Numbered from the stretch's first letter, positions 1 to 6,756 are shown. The stretch is 7,375 nucleotides of DNA from Geopsychrobacter sp. (GCA_021647445.1 JAKIUS010000071.1:1-7375); one strand, 5' to 3'. Notes: generated by a model not told the origin, from the sequence alone. Translations and numbers: made by a program.

Positions 1-1
1 A

Positions 2-940
2 TCGGGTGAAGAAGACACCTGCTTGAAGTGCCATGGCAACAGCGCTGATCGAAATCAGATGCAACTTGGCGGCTACCTGACAGCGAGTGCGTCCCGTGAT
101 TACAAAAATATTGAAGTCGAACTGCGTAAGCCTTACAACCATCCGGTGTTGAGCACTAACGGCGTTCACCAGCAGCGTGAACTTATTCCAGAAGAGTTGG
201 TCAATGCACGTCGTCATGCCGAATGTATCGATTGCCACGAACCTCATCAGTTGCAAAAGAATGCTCCTTACCGTGGTATCAGCAAACGCGGTGTAGGTAA
301 CTTCAGTGCCGATGTGACTCAGGAGTATGAACTCTGTTATAAATGTCACGCTGATAGCGCGAATCTGCCCGCTGATTCAAGTAATAAGCGGGAGGAATTC
401 CGGCGTTCCAACCCCTCTTTTCATCCCATTGAAGGGGAGGGGGCCAACGCCTATGTAATCAGCCTTAAGGCTCCGTATAAGGCACGCAAGGAACAACCGG
501 GTGATGTTTCTATCATCAGTTGCTCTTCGTGTCATGGGAGTGATAACCCCGCAAGTCCGAAGGGGCCGCACGGTTCGATCTATCCTGGGCTGTTAGTCGA
601 TAACTATGAGATGGGTTCTGGCTTGCGCGAAAATCAGCGTGCTTATGCACTCTGCTACCGCTGTCACGAGCGTAGTAGTATTCTTGGAAACGAGAGTTTC
701 GCCTATCATGCCTTGCATATTCAGGGGAACGGGACGCGAAATTTCGCCGGGACAAGTTGTTTTACCTGTCACGATGCGCATGGCAGTCGCGTTAATCAAT
801 ATTTGATCCGCTTCGATCCAAATGTTGTAGAGCCCAATATTCGCGGTGATCTTAAATTTAAGGCTACAGGGGTTGCCAGTCGCCATGGCTCCTGTGCTCT
901 CAGTTGTCATGGCGTTGAGCACGCACCAAAGAGCTACTGA
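2..940 (+). CDS. Multiheme c-type cytochrome, C-terminal part (5' end outside window)
   Basis: The frame is open from the window edge to a TGA at 938-940, giving 312 visible residues. It shows six CXXCH heme c sites: CLKCH (20-34), CIDCH (224-238), CYKCH (335-349), CSSCH (521-535), CYRCH (653-667) and CFTCH (758-772). A seventh, non-standard CALSCH (CX3CH) lies at 893-910. Many additional histidines could act as distal ligands. The sites are spaced as in doubled-CXXCH multiheme cytochromes of Geobacter-like bacteria, which act in periplasmic or outer-surface electron transfer; that role is inferred. A TTG at 23 lies inside the first CXXCH, so the real start and any signal peptide are upstream of the window. 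No membrane segment is visible. The exact cytochrome type and total heme number cannot be told. The gene is convergent with the thiamine operon and followed by its own terminator. Confidence 0.92.
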   Translation, partial: SGEEDTCLKCHGNSADRNQMQLGGYLTASASRDYKNIEVELRKPYNHPVLSTNGVHQQRELIPEELVNARRHAECIDCHEPHQLQKNAPYRGISKRGVGNFSADVTQEYELCYKCHADSANLPADSSNKREEFRRSNPSFHPIEGEGANAYVISLKAPYKARKEQPGDVSIISCSSCHGSDNPASPKGPHGSIYPGLLVDNYEMGSGLRENQRAYALCYRCHERSSILGNESFAYHALHIQGNGTRNFAGTSCFTCHDAHGSRVNQYLIRFDPNVVEPNIRGDLKFKATGVASRHGSCALSCHGVEHAPKSY

Positions 941-967
941 AATTCCGATTTTATATATTTTTATGTG

Positions 968-996
968 CCCCCGATCTGTGAGGATCGGGGGTTTTT
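968..996 (+). terminator. Rho-independent terminator after the cytochrome gene
   Basis: A perfect 9-bp GC-rich stem (CCCCCGATC, loop TGTGAG, GATCGGGGG) is followed directly by five T residues on the plus strand, 27 bases after the cytochrome stop codon. Read on the minus strand, the stem begins just after the transporter stop codon, but the sequence beyond it has no U-run. It probably terminates minus-strand transcripts only weakly. Confidence 0.88.
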
Positions 997-1000
997 ATGT

Positions 1001-2773
1001 TTAGAAGGGAAAGAGAACAGGGATGAGCAGGGAGGCAAGTGCCCAGCATATAAGGTTGAGACCCATTCCGGAGCGGGTGTAGTCCGAAAAACGATAGCCC
1101 CCGGGTCCCATGACCAGAGCGTTTGATTGATGTCCAATCGGCGAGATAAAACAGATTGAGGCGGCCAGAGCGATTCCCATGAAAAAAGGTTTGGGATCGA
1201 CGTTCAGGGAAATCGCCGTGCTGTAGGCGATAGGAGCAAGCAGCACAACCGTTGCGGCGTTGCTCATGATGGCGGTCAAGAGAATGGTCAGGAAAATCAG
1301 GATGGAGAGTACAGGCCATGGGCCGAGGGTGCCTGAAAATTGGATCAGGAATCCCGCGATTTTAGCGGCCAGTCCGCTGCTCTCCATGGCGATGCCTAAC
1401 GGCAGGGTTCCGGCGATCAACAGAATGATTGACCAGTCGATACTTTCGTAGGCATCTTTGATGCTGAGGCAACGGCTCAGTACCATCAGGAGCGCGCCAA
1501 GGGTCGCCGATAACATGATCGGCATAATCCCGCCGGTCGCAAGCAGGATGGCTCCGGCTAAAATTGCAATCGAAGCTGGACCTCGGTGAGGCCGGTAGGG
1601 GCTGGTTTCGATATCTCCCAGCAATAAAAACCCATGATTCTTACTCAGGTGAACGACATGATCGTGGGTGCCCTGTAGTAACAGGACGTCTCCAAAGCGC
1701 AGAATGACATGATCGACTTTGCGGACCACGGGGGCGCCAGATCGCCAGATCGCAAGGACTGTCAGTCCGTAGGTTTCGGCGAACTTCACTTCACGCAGGG
1801 TCTTGCCGACCATCTCACTGGTGGGTGTCAGTGAGGCCTCGATGACCAGCACATCTTCTCTTTCGCGATGCGGATCCTTCGGATATTCTTTTTCAGGGAC
1901 GACCTGCAACCCTTCTGCACGATGGAGTTGCAGAATTGTTTTGGGATTTCCTTCAACAAAAAGAATATCTCCAGCGAGTATTTTACGATTGCGATGGGGG
2001 AAGGGAAATTTCTGCCTACCACGTAAGATGGCCCTGACTTTAAGCGCGTGGTTCTCTTCGAGGCGCGAGGCGGCAATGGTCTTGTTCGCAATCGCGGCGC
2101 CAGGCAAGACTTCGACTTCGGCAATATACGCCTTCACCTGATAGGCGGAAGTCAGGGTTCCGGTTTTTCGTTCAGGCAGAAACCGGCGGCCAAAGGTACT
2201 CATATATAAAACACCTGCGATCAGCAGGACGATTCCAAGGGGTGTGAAATCAAACATTGAGAAGGAAGTGCCTGCATGCTGCATCAACAGAGCGTTGGCC
2301 AGCAGGTTTGGTGGGGTACCGATCAGGGTGCAAACACCGCCGAGCAGCGAACCAAAGGCGAGAGGGATGAGCAACTTCGAGGGGTTAACATTCCCTTTCT
2401 TACCCATTTCGATGGTCAGGGGCATCAACAGGGCGGTCGCCGCAATATTATTGATGAACGCTGAAAACAGCGCGGAGGTCAACATAATGGTGATTACCAT
2501 GCGTTGTTCCGATTGTCTGGATATTTCAAGCAGACGTGACGTCAGGGGTTGCAATGCTCCGGTGTGAGTGAGCCCCGAACTGAGGATAAACATTGCAGCG
2601 ACGGTGATGACCGCCGGATTGCTGAAACCGGAAAAGGCTTCGGCTGGCGTGACGAGACCAGTGATGCCCAGGGCTAGAAGGATCATGAGACTGACAAGAT
2701 CCACCCGGATACGATTACTGGCGAAGAGCAGGATGGAGACAGAGAGGATAAAGAGAACCAGCAGGGCATCCAT
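1001..2773 (-). CDS. SLC13/DASS-type anion permease with two RCK_C (TrkA-C) domains
   Basis: This is a 590-aa inner-membrane protein. About four to six hydrophobic segments lie in residues 1-195, a soluble insert spans about 205-390, and further hydrophobic segments follow from about 398 to 590. Each half carries the paired signature of sodium-coupled anion transporters: INNIAATALLMP (108-119) with IGTPPNLL (151-158), and MSNAATVVLLAP (503-514) with SPIGHQSNALV (544-554). The insert reads as two tandem RCK_C-like domains (about 210-295 and 300-385), seen in some sulfate or other anion permeases of this family. The substrate cannot be deduced. The ATG start at 2773 is preceded by GGAGGT at good spacing. 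It lies 35 bp after the ThiE/TenI gene with no terminator between, so it is probably the last gene of the TPP-controlled operon. A sulfate role linked to thiazole sulfur is conceivable but unproven. Confidence 0.88.
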   Translation of the reverse strand: MDALLVLFILSVSILLFASNRIRVDLVSLMILLALGITGLVTPAEAFSGFSNPAVITVAAMFILSSGLTHTGALQPLTSRLLEISRQSEQRMVITIMLTSALFSAFINNIAATALLMPLTIEMGKKGNVNPSKLLIPLAFGSLLGGVCTLIGTPPNLLANALLMQHAGTSFSMFDFTPLGIVLLIAGVLYMSTFGRRFLPERKTGTLTSAYQVKAYIAEVEVLPGAAIANKTIAASRLEENHALKVRAILRGRQKFPFPHRNRKILAGDILFVEGNPKTILQLHRAEGLQVVPEKEYPKDPHREREDVLVIEASLTPTSEMVGKTLREVKFAETYGLTVLAIWRSGAPVVRKVDHVILRFGDVLLLQGTHDHVVHLSKNHGFLLLGDIETSPYRPHRGPASIAILAGAILLATGGIMPIMLSATLGALLMVLSRCLSIKDAYESIDWSIILLIAGTLPLGIAMESSGLAAKIAGFLIQFSGTLGPWPVLSILIFLTILLTAIMSNAATVVLLAPIAYSTAISLNVDPKPFFMGIALAASICFISPIGHQSNALVMGPGGYRFSDYTRSGMGLNLICWALASLLIPVLFPF

Positions 2774-2808
2774 ACGACCTCCAGCGGCAGACTGTTTGTC
2801 TTTTGATT

Positions 2809-3477
2809 CTAATCGATCAGAGGTCTTCTCTCAACTATTGCGCTACTCTTCTCGATTTGTTGAAGTAATGTGCGGGACGCTTTTGTCGGATCTGCTGCAG
2901 CCATAATTGCCGAAATTAAGGCAATACCGTATGCCCCGGCATCAAGGACCTCGTTGATTCGTGCGGCGTTGATTCCTCCTAATGCATACACAGGGATTGG
3001 TGAGTTCAGGCAGATCTCCTTTAGGGCGTTAAGCCCTTGGGGCGGGCCATACTGGGCTTTGGATGCGGTAAAAAATATTGGGCTGAAGGTGATAAAATCT
3101 GCCCCTTGGTCAGCGGCTTCTTCTGCTTCGTGAATACTGTGCGCCGAATAACCGATCAGGGCATCATCTCCGAGTGCGTACTTAGCCGCTGCAACTCCAC
3201 ATGATTTTACTCCGAGTTGTACGCCGTCAGCGCCGATTTCGGCGGCGATCTCTACGGATCCATTTAAGAGGAGTTGCGCACCGAAATAACGGGTTCGCTG
3301 CAGAATTTTTAAGGCTAAGGTCTTGAGTTCTGGAGCAGGGAGATCCTTTTCACGTAGCTGGATGAGCCTGACCCCGGCAAGCAACGCGGCATCAAGGGTA
3401 GTCAGCAGGTCCGGCGTGGTTGTTTTTCGATCCGTAATTAGGTAGAGCGCCGAGAGATTATCCTGAGGTTTTCTCAT
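2809..3477 (-). CDS. thiE: ThiE/TenI-family protein, possibly thiazole tautomerase rather than thiamine-phosphate synthase
   Basis: This is a 222-aa TIM-barrel protein of the ThiE/TenI family: LYLITDR (11-17), AGVRLIQLREKD (34-45), GADGVQLG (82-89), IGYSAHS (108-114), FSPIFFTASK (131-140) and YALGGI (164-169). ThiE joins the pyrimidine pyrophosphate to thiazole phosphate; TenI aromatizes the ThiG product. The QLREKD diphosphate-binding motif is intact. However, the usual ThiE 'ND' is N72-G73, the His of 'GVHLG' is Gln87, and the later Asp falls on Ser92, so both Mg2+-ligand aspartates as I recall them from B. subtilis ThiE appear lost. NG, VQL and SxHS resemble TenI instead. The start at 3477 is chosen because its ATG overlaps the thiH TGA (ATGA) and places the first strand as in the family. 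An ATG at 3507 with a fair Shine-Dalgarno (GGAAGGA) would add ten residues. The symbol is family-level only. Confidence 0.85.
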   Translation of the reverse strand: MRKPQDNLSALYLITDRKTTTPDLLTTLDAALLAGVRLIQLREKDLPAPELKTLALKILQRTRYFGAQLLLNGSVEIAAEIGADGVQLGVKSCGVAAAKYALGDDALIGYSAHSIHEAEEAADQGADFITFSPIFFTASKAQYGPPQGLNALKEICLNSPIPVYALGGINAARINEVLDAGAYGIALISAIMAAADPTKASRTLLQQIEKSSAIVERRPLID

Positions 3478-4601
3478 GTCTGCGGATTTAAGAATGCACC
3501 ATCCCAATCCTTCCAGACCGCTTCGTAGCCACGTTCGGCCAGGACTGAGCGGATCTCTTCGGGACTGCGCTGGTCATTGATGGCAAATTGTTCGCCATCA
3601 CCTTCGTCGCCCTCATAGCCCCCCGGAGCGGTACAGGACCCCGCACTCATCTGGGTGATCCCAAGGGGAAGAAGATTATCGCGGAATTCAGCACTTTCAC
3701 GGGTTGACATCACCAGCCCGGCATCGGGCAGCAGCAGACGCAGGGCGCAGATCAGCTGGGTCAGTTGTCGATCACTGACCATCGAGCGCGGTGCAAATCC
3801 ACCTTCGGCAGGCCTTAAGCGTGGGAAGGAGATGCTCACCTGGGTTTTCCAGAAGCGATGCATCAGGTAGCGCGCATGGAGTCCCGTGTAGAAGGCATCT
3901 GTCAGATAATCCCCCAAACCGAGAAGTGCACCGATGCCAATCCGCCGAAGTCCGGCTTCGCCACCCCGTTTCGGTCCTTCGAGGCGATATCGAAAATCGC
4001 TTTTCGGGCCGAAAGGATGTAACTCAGGATCGAGTGTTTCATCGTAGGTCTCCTGGTAGAGAGCGAGACCATCGATACCCGCCTTTGCGAGCCGTTGATA
4101 CTCGTCACTTGCCATCGGGAATACTTCAATTGACAACGAACTGAATTTTGGTGCGAGTAGCTGCACTGCGTGCTCTAGATACGCGACGCCTGCCGCTTCG
4201 GGAGCCTCTCCTGTCAGAAGCAGGATGTGCTGGAATCCTTGCCGATGAAGGTGGTCCGCTTCACGTAAAATCTCCGCATCGTTCAGGGTCTTGCGCCGCA
4301 GATCATGGTTGTCGGCGCTGAAGCCGCAGTACTTACAGCCATTGTGGCATTCATTTGAGAGGTAGAGTGGGGCATAGAGCTGGATGGTCCGGCCGAAACG
4401 CTGGCTGGTCATGCGATGGGCGCGTGCCGCCAACAACTCGAGCTGTACTGCGCTCATGCTGGGTGACAGCAGACTGATAAAATCATTGATCGATATGGTT
4501 GCCTTGGCTAAGGCGCGGTCGATCTCCTGGGACGTTGTCTGCGCGAGCCGTTCACGCAGTCCGGCTGCCGGGTATTGCTGTAGAAGGTTGTAAAAACTCA
4601 C
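3474..4601 (-). CDS. thiH: 2-iminoacetate synthase ThiH (radical SAM tyrosine lyase)
   Basis: The product has 375 residues, the usual ThiH length. It cleaves tyrosine to dehydroglycine (2-iminoacetate) and p-cresol, supplying the C2-N unit of the thiazole. The radical SAM cluster motif is C85-H-N-G-C89-K-Y-C92 (CX3CX2C), preceded by the typical IQLYAPLYLSNEC stretch. The family features LLLTGEAPE, a YQETYD motif, RIGIGALLGL and SFPRLRPA all follow in order. The start is GTG at 4601, immediately after the thiG TAA (TAAGTG), with GGGAGG five bases before it. The TGA overlaps the next ATG by four bases, so translation is likely coupled on both sides. Using ThiH rather than the oxygen-dependent glycine oxidase ThiO fits an anaerobe. 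Confidence 0.96.
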   Translation of the reverse strand: MSFYNLLQQYPAAGLRERLAQTTSQEIDRALAKATISINDFISLLSPSMSAVQLELLAARAHRMTSQRFGRTIQLYAPLYLSNECHNGCKYCGFSADNHDLRRKTLNDAEILREADHLHRQGFQHILLLTGEAPEAAGVAYLEHAVQLLAPKFSSLSIEVFPMASDEYQRLAKAGIDGLALYQETYDETLDPELHPFGPKSDFRYRLEGPKRGGEAGLRRIGIGALLGLGDYLTDAFYTGLHARYLMHRFWKTQVSISFPRLRPAEGGFAPRSMVSDRQLTQLICALRLLLPDAGLVMSTRESAEFRDNLLPLGITQMSAGSCTAPGGYEGDEGDGEQFAINDQRSPEEIRSVLAERGYEAVWKDWDGAFLNPQT

Positions 4602-5399
4602 TTATTCCTCCCGCAGAAAACCGGTGAGGGGGCTGGAGGCCTGAGCTGTGCCGCGCTGTGGACCGAGACCTGCCAGGTAGGCCAGGCGACCAGCTTGAAC
4701 GCCCAACTTGAATGCTTCTCCCATGGCTGCCGGATTGGCGGTGTCGGCGAGAGCGGTATTGACCAGTACGGCATCAGCGCCCATCTCCATTGCCTCTGAC
4801 GCATGTGAAGGTGCCCCCAGACCAGCGTCAACAACGACCGGGACATTGGCCTGTTCGATGATAATATTGATGAGGTCGCGCGTCCTGAGTCCCCGGTTGG
4901 TCCCGATCGGGGCTCCAAGGGGCATGAGGGTCACGGTTCCCGCTTCCTCCAGGTGCCGTGCAAGGACCGGATCGGCAGGCATGTAAGGTAATACGTTGAA
5001 GCCCTCTTTGACCAGAATCTCAGCGGCCTTTAGTGTCTCGACCGGATCGGGGAGTAGATAGTAGGGATCTGGTGTGACTTCCAGTTTTATCCAGGGCTCA
5101 CAGCCTGCAGCCCGAGCCAGTCGCGCAAGGCGTACCGCTTCTTCGGCATCTCGCGCGCCACTGGTGTTCGGTAACAGTAGATAGCGGTCAGTGTCGATAT
5201 ACTGCAACATACTGTCGGCCGGATTGTTGATGTCGACCCGGCGCAGGGCAACGGTTACAATTTCGCTACCCGAGGCCTCCATTGCCGCTTGCATGGCCAT
5301 GTTGGATGAGAATTTCCCCGTTCCAACCATCAAACGCGAATTGAAGCGACGTCCGGCAATTTCGAGTGTGTCCATCAGTGTTATACCTTCTGTTTGCAT
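4602..5399 (-). CDS. thiG: Thiazole synthase ThiG
   Basis: The product has 265 residues. It condenses 1-deoxy-D-xylulose 5-phosphate, dehydroglycine and ThiS thiocarboxylate into the thiazole phosphate. Family motifs occur in order: [10 protein letters not shown] (21-30), VALRRVDI (50-57), WIKLEV (103-108) with K105 as the expected Schiff-base lysine, LLPDP (115-119), [13 protein letters not shown] (159-171), [20 protein letters not shown] (188-207) and VLVNTALA (211-218). The start at 5399 is one base after the thiS stop and is preceded by GGAGG with five-base spacing. That Shine-Dalgarno sits inside the last glycine codons of thiS. The open frame extends upstream to 5477, but this part overlaps thiS and has no family resemblance. 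ATG at 5375 is another possible start. Confidence 0.96.
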   Translation of the reverse strand: MQTEGITLMDTLEIAGRRFNSRLMVGTGKFSSNMAMQAAMEASGSEIVTVALRRVDINNPADSMLQYIDTDRYLLLPNTSGARDAEEAVRLARLARAAGCEPWIKLEVTPDPYYLLPDPVETLKAAEILVKEGFNVLPYMPADPVLARHLEEAGTVTLMPLGAPIGTNRGLRTRDLINIIIEQANVPVVVDAGLGAPSHASEAMEMGADAVLVNTALADTANPAAMGEAFKLGVQAGRLAYLAGLGPQRGTAQASSPLTGFLREE

Positions 5400-5400
5400 G

Positions 5401-5601
5401 TCAGCCTCCGCCGACAAATTGGATGATTTCAAGTTTATCCCCTTCTTTAAGCTGTTGTTCCCTGTACTCATTTGCATTGAGAATCACCTGGTTCAACTCA
5501 AGCACGACCCGCTCCGGCTGAAGCTGAAGCTCGGCTAGCAGGGATCCGATTGTAGTGCCAGCCACTGTCTGGTGGCTTTGGCCGTTGAGTTGGAAATTCA
5601 T
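5401..5601 (-). CDS. thiS: Sulfur carrier protein ThiS
   Basis: This is a 66-aa ubiquitin-fold carrier with the typical opening (MNFQLNG), a TIGSLLAEL helix, [10 protein letters not shown], a KEGDKLEII strand and a Gly-Gly C-terminus (VGGG). The terminal glycine is adenylated by ThiF and converted to the thiocarboxylate that gives the sulfur of the thiazole. Its ATG overlaps the thiF TGA (ATGA at 5598-5601) and its stop is one base from the thiG start, so it is translationally coupled on both sides. The chain ends in three glycines; two are needed. Confidence 0.95.
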   Translation of the reverse strand: MNFQLNGQSHQTVAGTTIGSLLAELQLQPERVVLELNQVILNANEYREQQLKEGDKLEIIQFVGGG

Positions 5602-6407
5602 GCTGGTTCTTCTCCCAGAAGCAGGCGTAAAACCGCATTAGCTTGATGGCCTGCGGCAATGCTGACACGTGGTGCCATCAGACCTTGGCCGGGCTGGGCT
5701 GCGTTTTGTTGATCCCCGATTAGATAGAAATTATTACGATTCTTCTGAGTTGTGATGCTATTTGAAGATTCGTATCCCGCCATGCCGGATGCAGCGACTA
5801 AGGGGCATTCTGCAGCTTGTTGCAGGTGAGCCGCCGTCAACATCGCTTTTTGATCCGGGGCATCAAAGGCTTCGACCATGACATCGACCCCGGCGAAGAT
5901 CTGTCGCAAATTTTGCGGATCGATGCGGCCCATGAAGGTTTCGATCTCGACATAGGGGTTGATCCGTTGCAGGTTTTCCTTGAGTGCAGCGACTTTAGGC
6001 TGGCCGATCTGGTCGATAAAATATTGCTGGCGGTTCAGATTCGAGGGTTCTACGAGATCGAAGTCGGCAATGATCAATTTGCCAATCCCGACCCTTGCCA
6101 GGGCAATCGCGATGTTGGAACCGAGTCCGCCCGCACCGGCAATACCGACACAGCTCTTACTGATGAGTGCGTGAACGCCCGGTGTGTGGCGGGCCATCAT
6201 CAATGCTTCCAGTTGCTCGGCACTCGGAATTTCACCCCGTTTGATCATAACGACCTGATCGCCCTGACAGAGTTGATAGTCCGGCTTCGCTGGAAAACCA
6301 TTGACGATCAGCAGATCGGCGTCCGGTTTATGTTGCGTCTGCAGCTGTGACAGCCTGGTCGTTTGTTCGATCTTCAGTGAGGATTCATTTACCAGAATAG
6401 AAATCAA
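5598..6407 (-). CDS. thiF: ThiS adenylyltransferase ThiF with N-terminal ThiS-like domain
   Basis: This is a 269-aa E1-like enzyme that activates the ThiS C-terminus with ATP. Residues about 1-58 look like a degenerate ThiS/ubiquitin-like domain (ILVNESSLKIEQTTRLSQL, LLIVNGFPA, LCQGDQVVMI) that lacks a Gly-Gly tail. The E1 core follows: GAGGLGSN (91-98, nucleotide binding), ADFDLVEPSNLNRQQYF (114-130, with D115 and R126) and K138. The four Zn-binding cysteines of E. coli ThiF are absent, and only Cys47, Cys86 and Cys201 exist. This matches the shorter ThiF subfamily common in anaerobes. The start is TTG at 6407, the first start that includes the whole N-terminal domain; no ATG is near. The Shine-Dalgarno is weak (AAGAG). 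First gene of the operon, about 20 bp after the leader terminator. Confidence 0.92.
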   Translation of the reverse strand: MISILVNESSLKIEQTTRLSQLQTQHKPDADLLIVNGFPAKPDYQLCQGDQVVMIKRGEIPSAEQLEALMMARHTPGVHALISKSCVGIAGAGGLGSNIAIALARVGIGKLIIADFDLVEPSNLNRQQYFIDQIGQPKVAALKENLQRINPYVEIETFMGRIDPQNLRQIFAGVDVMVEAFDAPDQKAMLTAAHLQQAAECPLVAASGMAGYESSNSITTQKNRNNFYLIGDQQNAAQPGQGLMAPRVSIAAGHQANAVLRLLLGEEPA

Positions 6408-6425
6408 TGGCTTAGCTCTTAAATG

Positions 6426-6450
6426 AAAAAAGGCCGCATCAGTTGCGGCC
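6426..6450 (-). terminator. Leader (riboswitch) terminator before thiF
   Basis: On the minus strand, GGCCGCA, loop ACTGA, TGCGGCC forms a perfect 7-bp GC-rich stem followed by six U residues, 18 bases before the thiF start codon. Its place between the TPP aptamer and the first gene marks it as the expression platform, so TPP binding should favour premature termination. Confidence 0.88.
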
Positions 6451-6485
6451 TGCGGTCTCTAAAAAGAGTGCGCTCAAGCAGCCGC
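6445..6485 (-). promoter_or_regulatory. Candidate antiterminator pairing of the TPP riboswitch
   Basis: On the minus strand, GCGGCTGC (6485-6478), next to the 3' strand of aptamer helix P1, can pair with GCAGGCCGC (6453-6445) with one bulged G. The second segment includes most of the 5' half of the terminator stem, so the two structures exclude each other. Whether TPP-stabilised P1 blocks this pairing is inference; only one base of the first segment lies within P1 itself. Confidence 0.55.
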
Positions 6486-6648
6486 TTCCCTCCGCCGGTA
6501 TGATCCGGATCAGGTGCAAGGAGCCTGTCCGATAATAATTGGGCCAAACAGCTGGGTTTTCAGCCGGGCATATATTGTCGGATAGGCTCTTAGGGGTTGC
6601 TTTGTAAGTTACTAAAGCTCTCAGTGCTGCGCACGCCCCCAGGGCAAG
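6485..6648 (-). ncRNA. TPP riboswitch aptamer (THI element) with internal insertion
   Basis: Read on the minus strand, the THI-box landmarks appear in order. P1 is CTTGCCCT (6648-6641) with AGGGAAG (6491-6485), one bulge. P2 is GGGG (within 6640-6635) with CCCC (6596-6593). P3 is GTGC/GCAC, followed by the conserved CTGAGA (6624-6619). P3a is GCTTT/AAAGC (6618-6599). P4/P5 is CACCTGATCCGG, ATCATA, CCGGCGGAGGGA (down to about 6488). These match the pyrimidine- and pyrophosphate-sensing parts of TPP riboswitches. Between P2 and P4 there is a 69-bp palindrome, listed separately. The element lies 78 bases upstream of thiF and is followed by a terminator, so it very probably controls the thi operon by attenuation. 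Confidence 0.93.
6521..6589. repeat. 69-bp imperfect palindrome inserted in the TPP aptamer
   Basis: The outer arms GAGCCTGTCCGA (6521-6532) and TCGGATAGGCTC (6578-6589) pair over 12 positions with one mismatch, and AT-rich ATAATA/TATATT flanks continue weakly inward. An inner hairpin CAGCTG, GGTTTT, CAGCCG (6549-6566) has six pairs including one G-U. The element sits exactly between the P2 3' strand and the TTGCACCTGAT segment of the aptamer. Deleting it gives ACCCCTTGCACCTGAT, close to the consensus THI box. AGG occurs on the plus strand near both ends (6519-6521 and 6592-6594), which could be a target duplication but is too short to prove it. There is no coding capacity. Confidence 0.75.
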
Positions 6649-6663
6649 TTAAGTTATGCGTTG

Positions 6664-6693
6664 AAACTAACAGGCGAAGAGGGGCAAAGTCAA
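6664..6693 (-). promoter_or_regulatory. Putative sigma-70 promoter of the thi operon
   Basis: On the minus strand, TTGACT (6693-6688) is followed after 18 bases by an extended -10, TGTTAGTTT, whose hexamer TAGTTT is at 6669-6664. The start point would fall near 6657, just before helix P1 of the riboswitch. The -35 is good and the -10 is poor, so confidence rests mainly on position. Confidence 0.5.
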
Positions 6694-6727
6694 CAAAAGG
6701 GGAGATGAATTCAGGGGGGATAGAGAA

Positions 6728-6756
6728 TTGTTTTTGTCGCGTAATTGGTCTAGGAT
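6728..6756 (+). promoter_or_regulatory. Putative promoter of the 107-aa gene and AAA+ ATPase
   Basis: TTGTTT (6728-6733), a 17-base spacer and TAGGAT (6751-6756) give a moderate sigma-70 match, 35 bases before the start codon at 6792. It is divergent from the thi promoter, with about 35 bp between the two -35 elements. Confidence 0.4.

Noticed and set aside
23..940. Cytochrome CDS beginning at TTG 23
   Set aside because: The TTG encodes the Leu inside the first CLKCH motif; the Cys codon is just upstream, and the frame is open to the window edge, so the gene is truncated by the window and does not start here.
968..996. Same hairpin as a bidirectional terminator for the thi operon
   Set aside because: The stem is in the right place, but the minus-strand sequence after it is CACATAAAAATATA with no U-run, so only the plus-strand call is supported.
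3478..3507. Longer ThiE/TenI start at 3507
   Set aside because: It has a fair Shine-Dalgarno but overlaps thiH by 34 bases and adds residues before the usual family start; the ATGA overlap at 3474-3477 is more typical. It is not fully excluded.
3791..4144. Plus-strand open frames inside the thi and transporter genes (for example 3791-4144, 1803-2141, 5817-6350)
   Set aside because: They are antisense to clearly conserved enzymes, have arginine- and serine-rich random composition, and show no family motifs.
5400..5477. Longer thiG start at 5477
   Set aside because: The extra 26 residues overlap thiS in another frame, show no ThiG similarity, and a better start with Shine-Dalgarno is at 5399.
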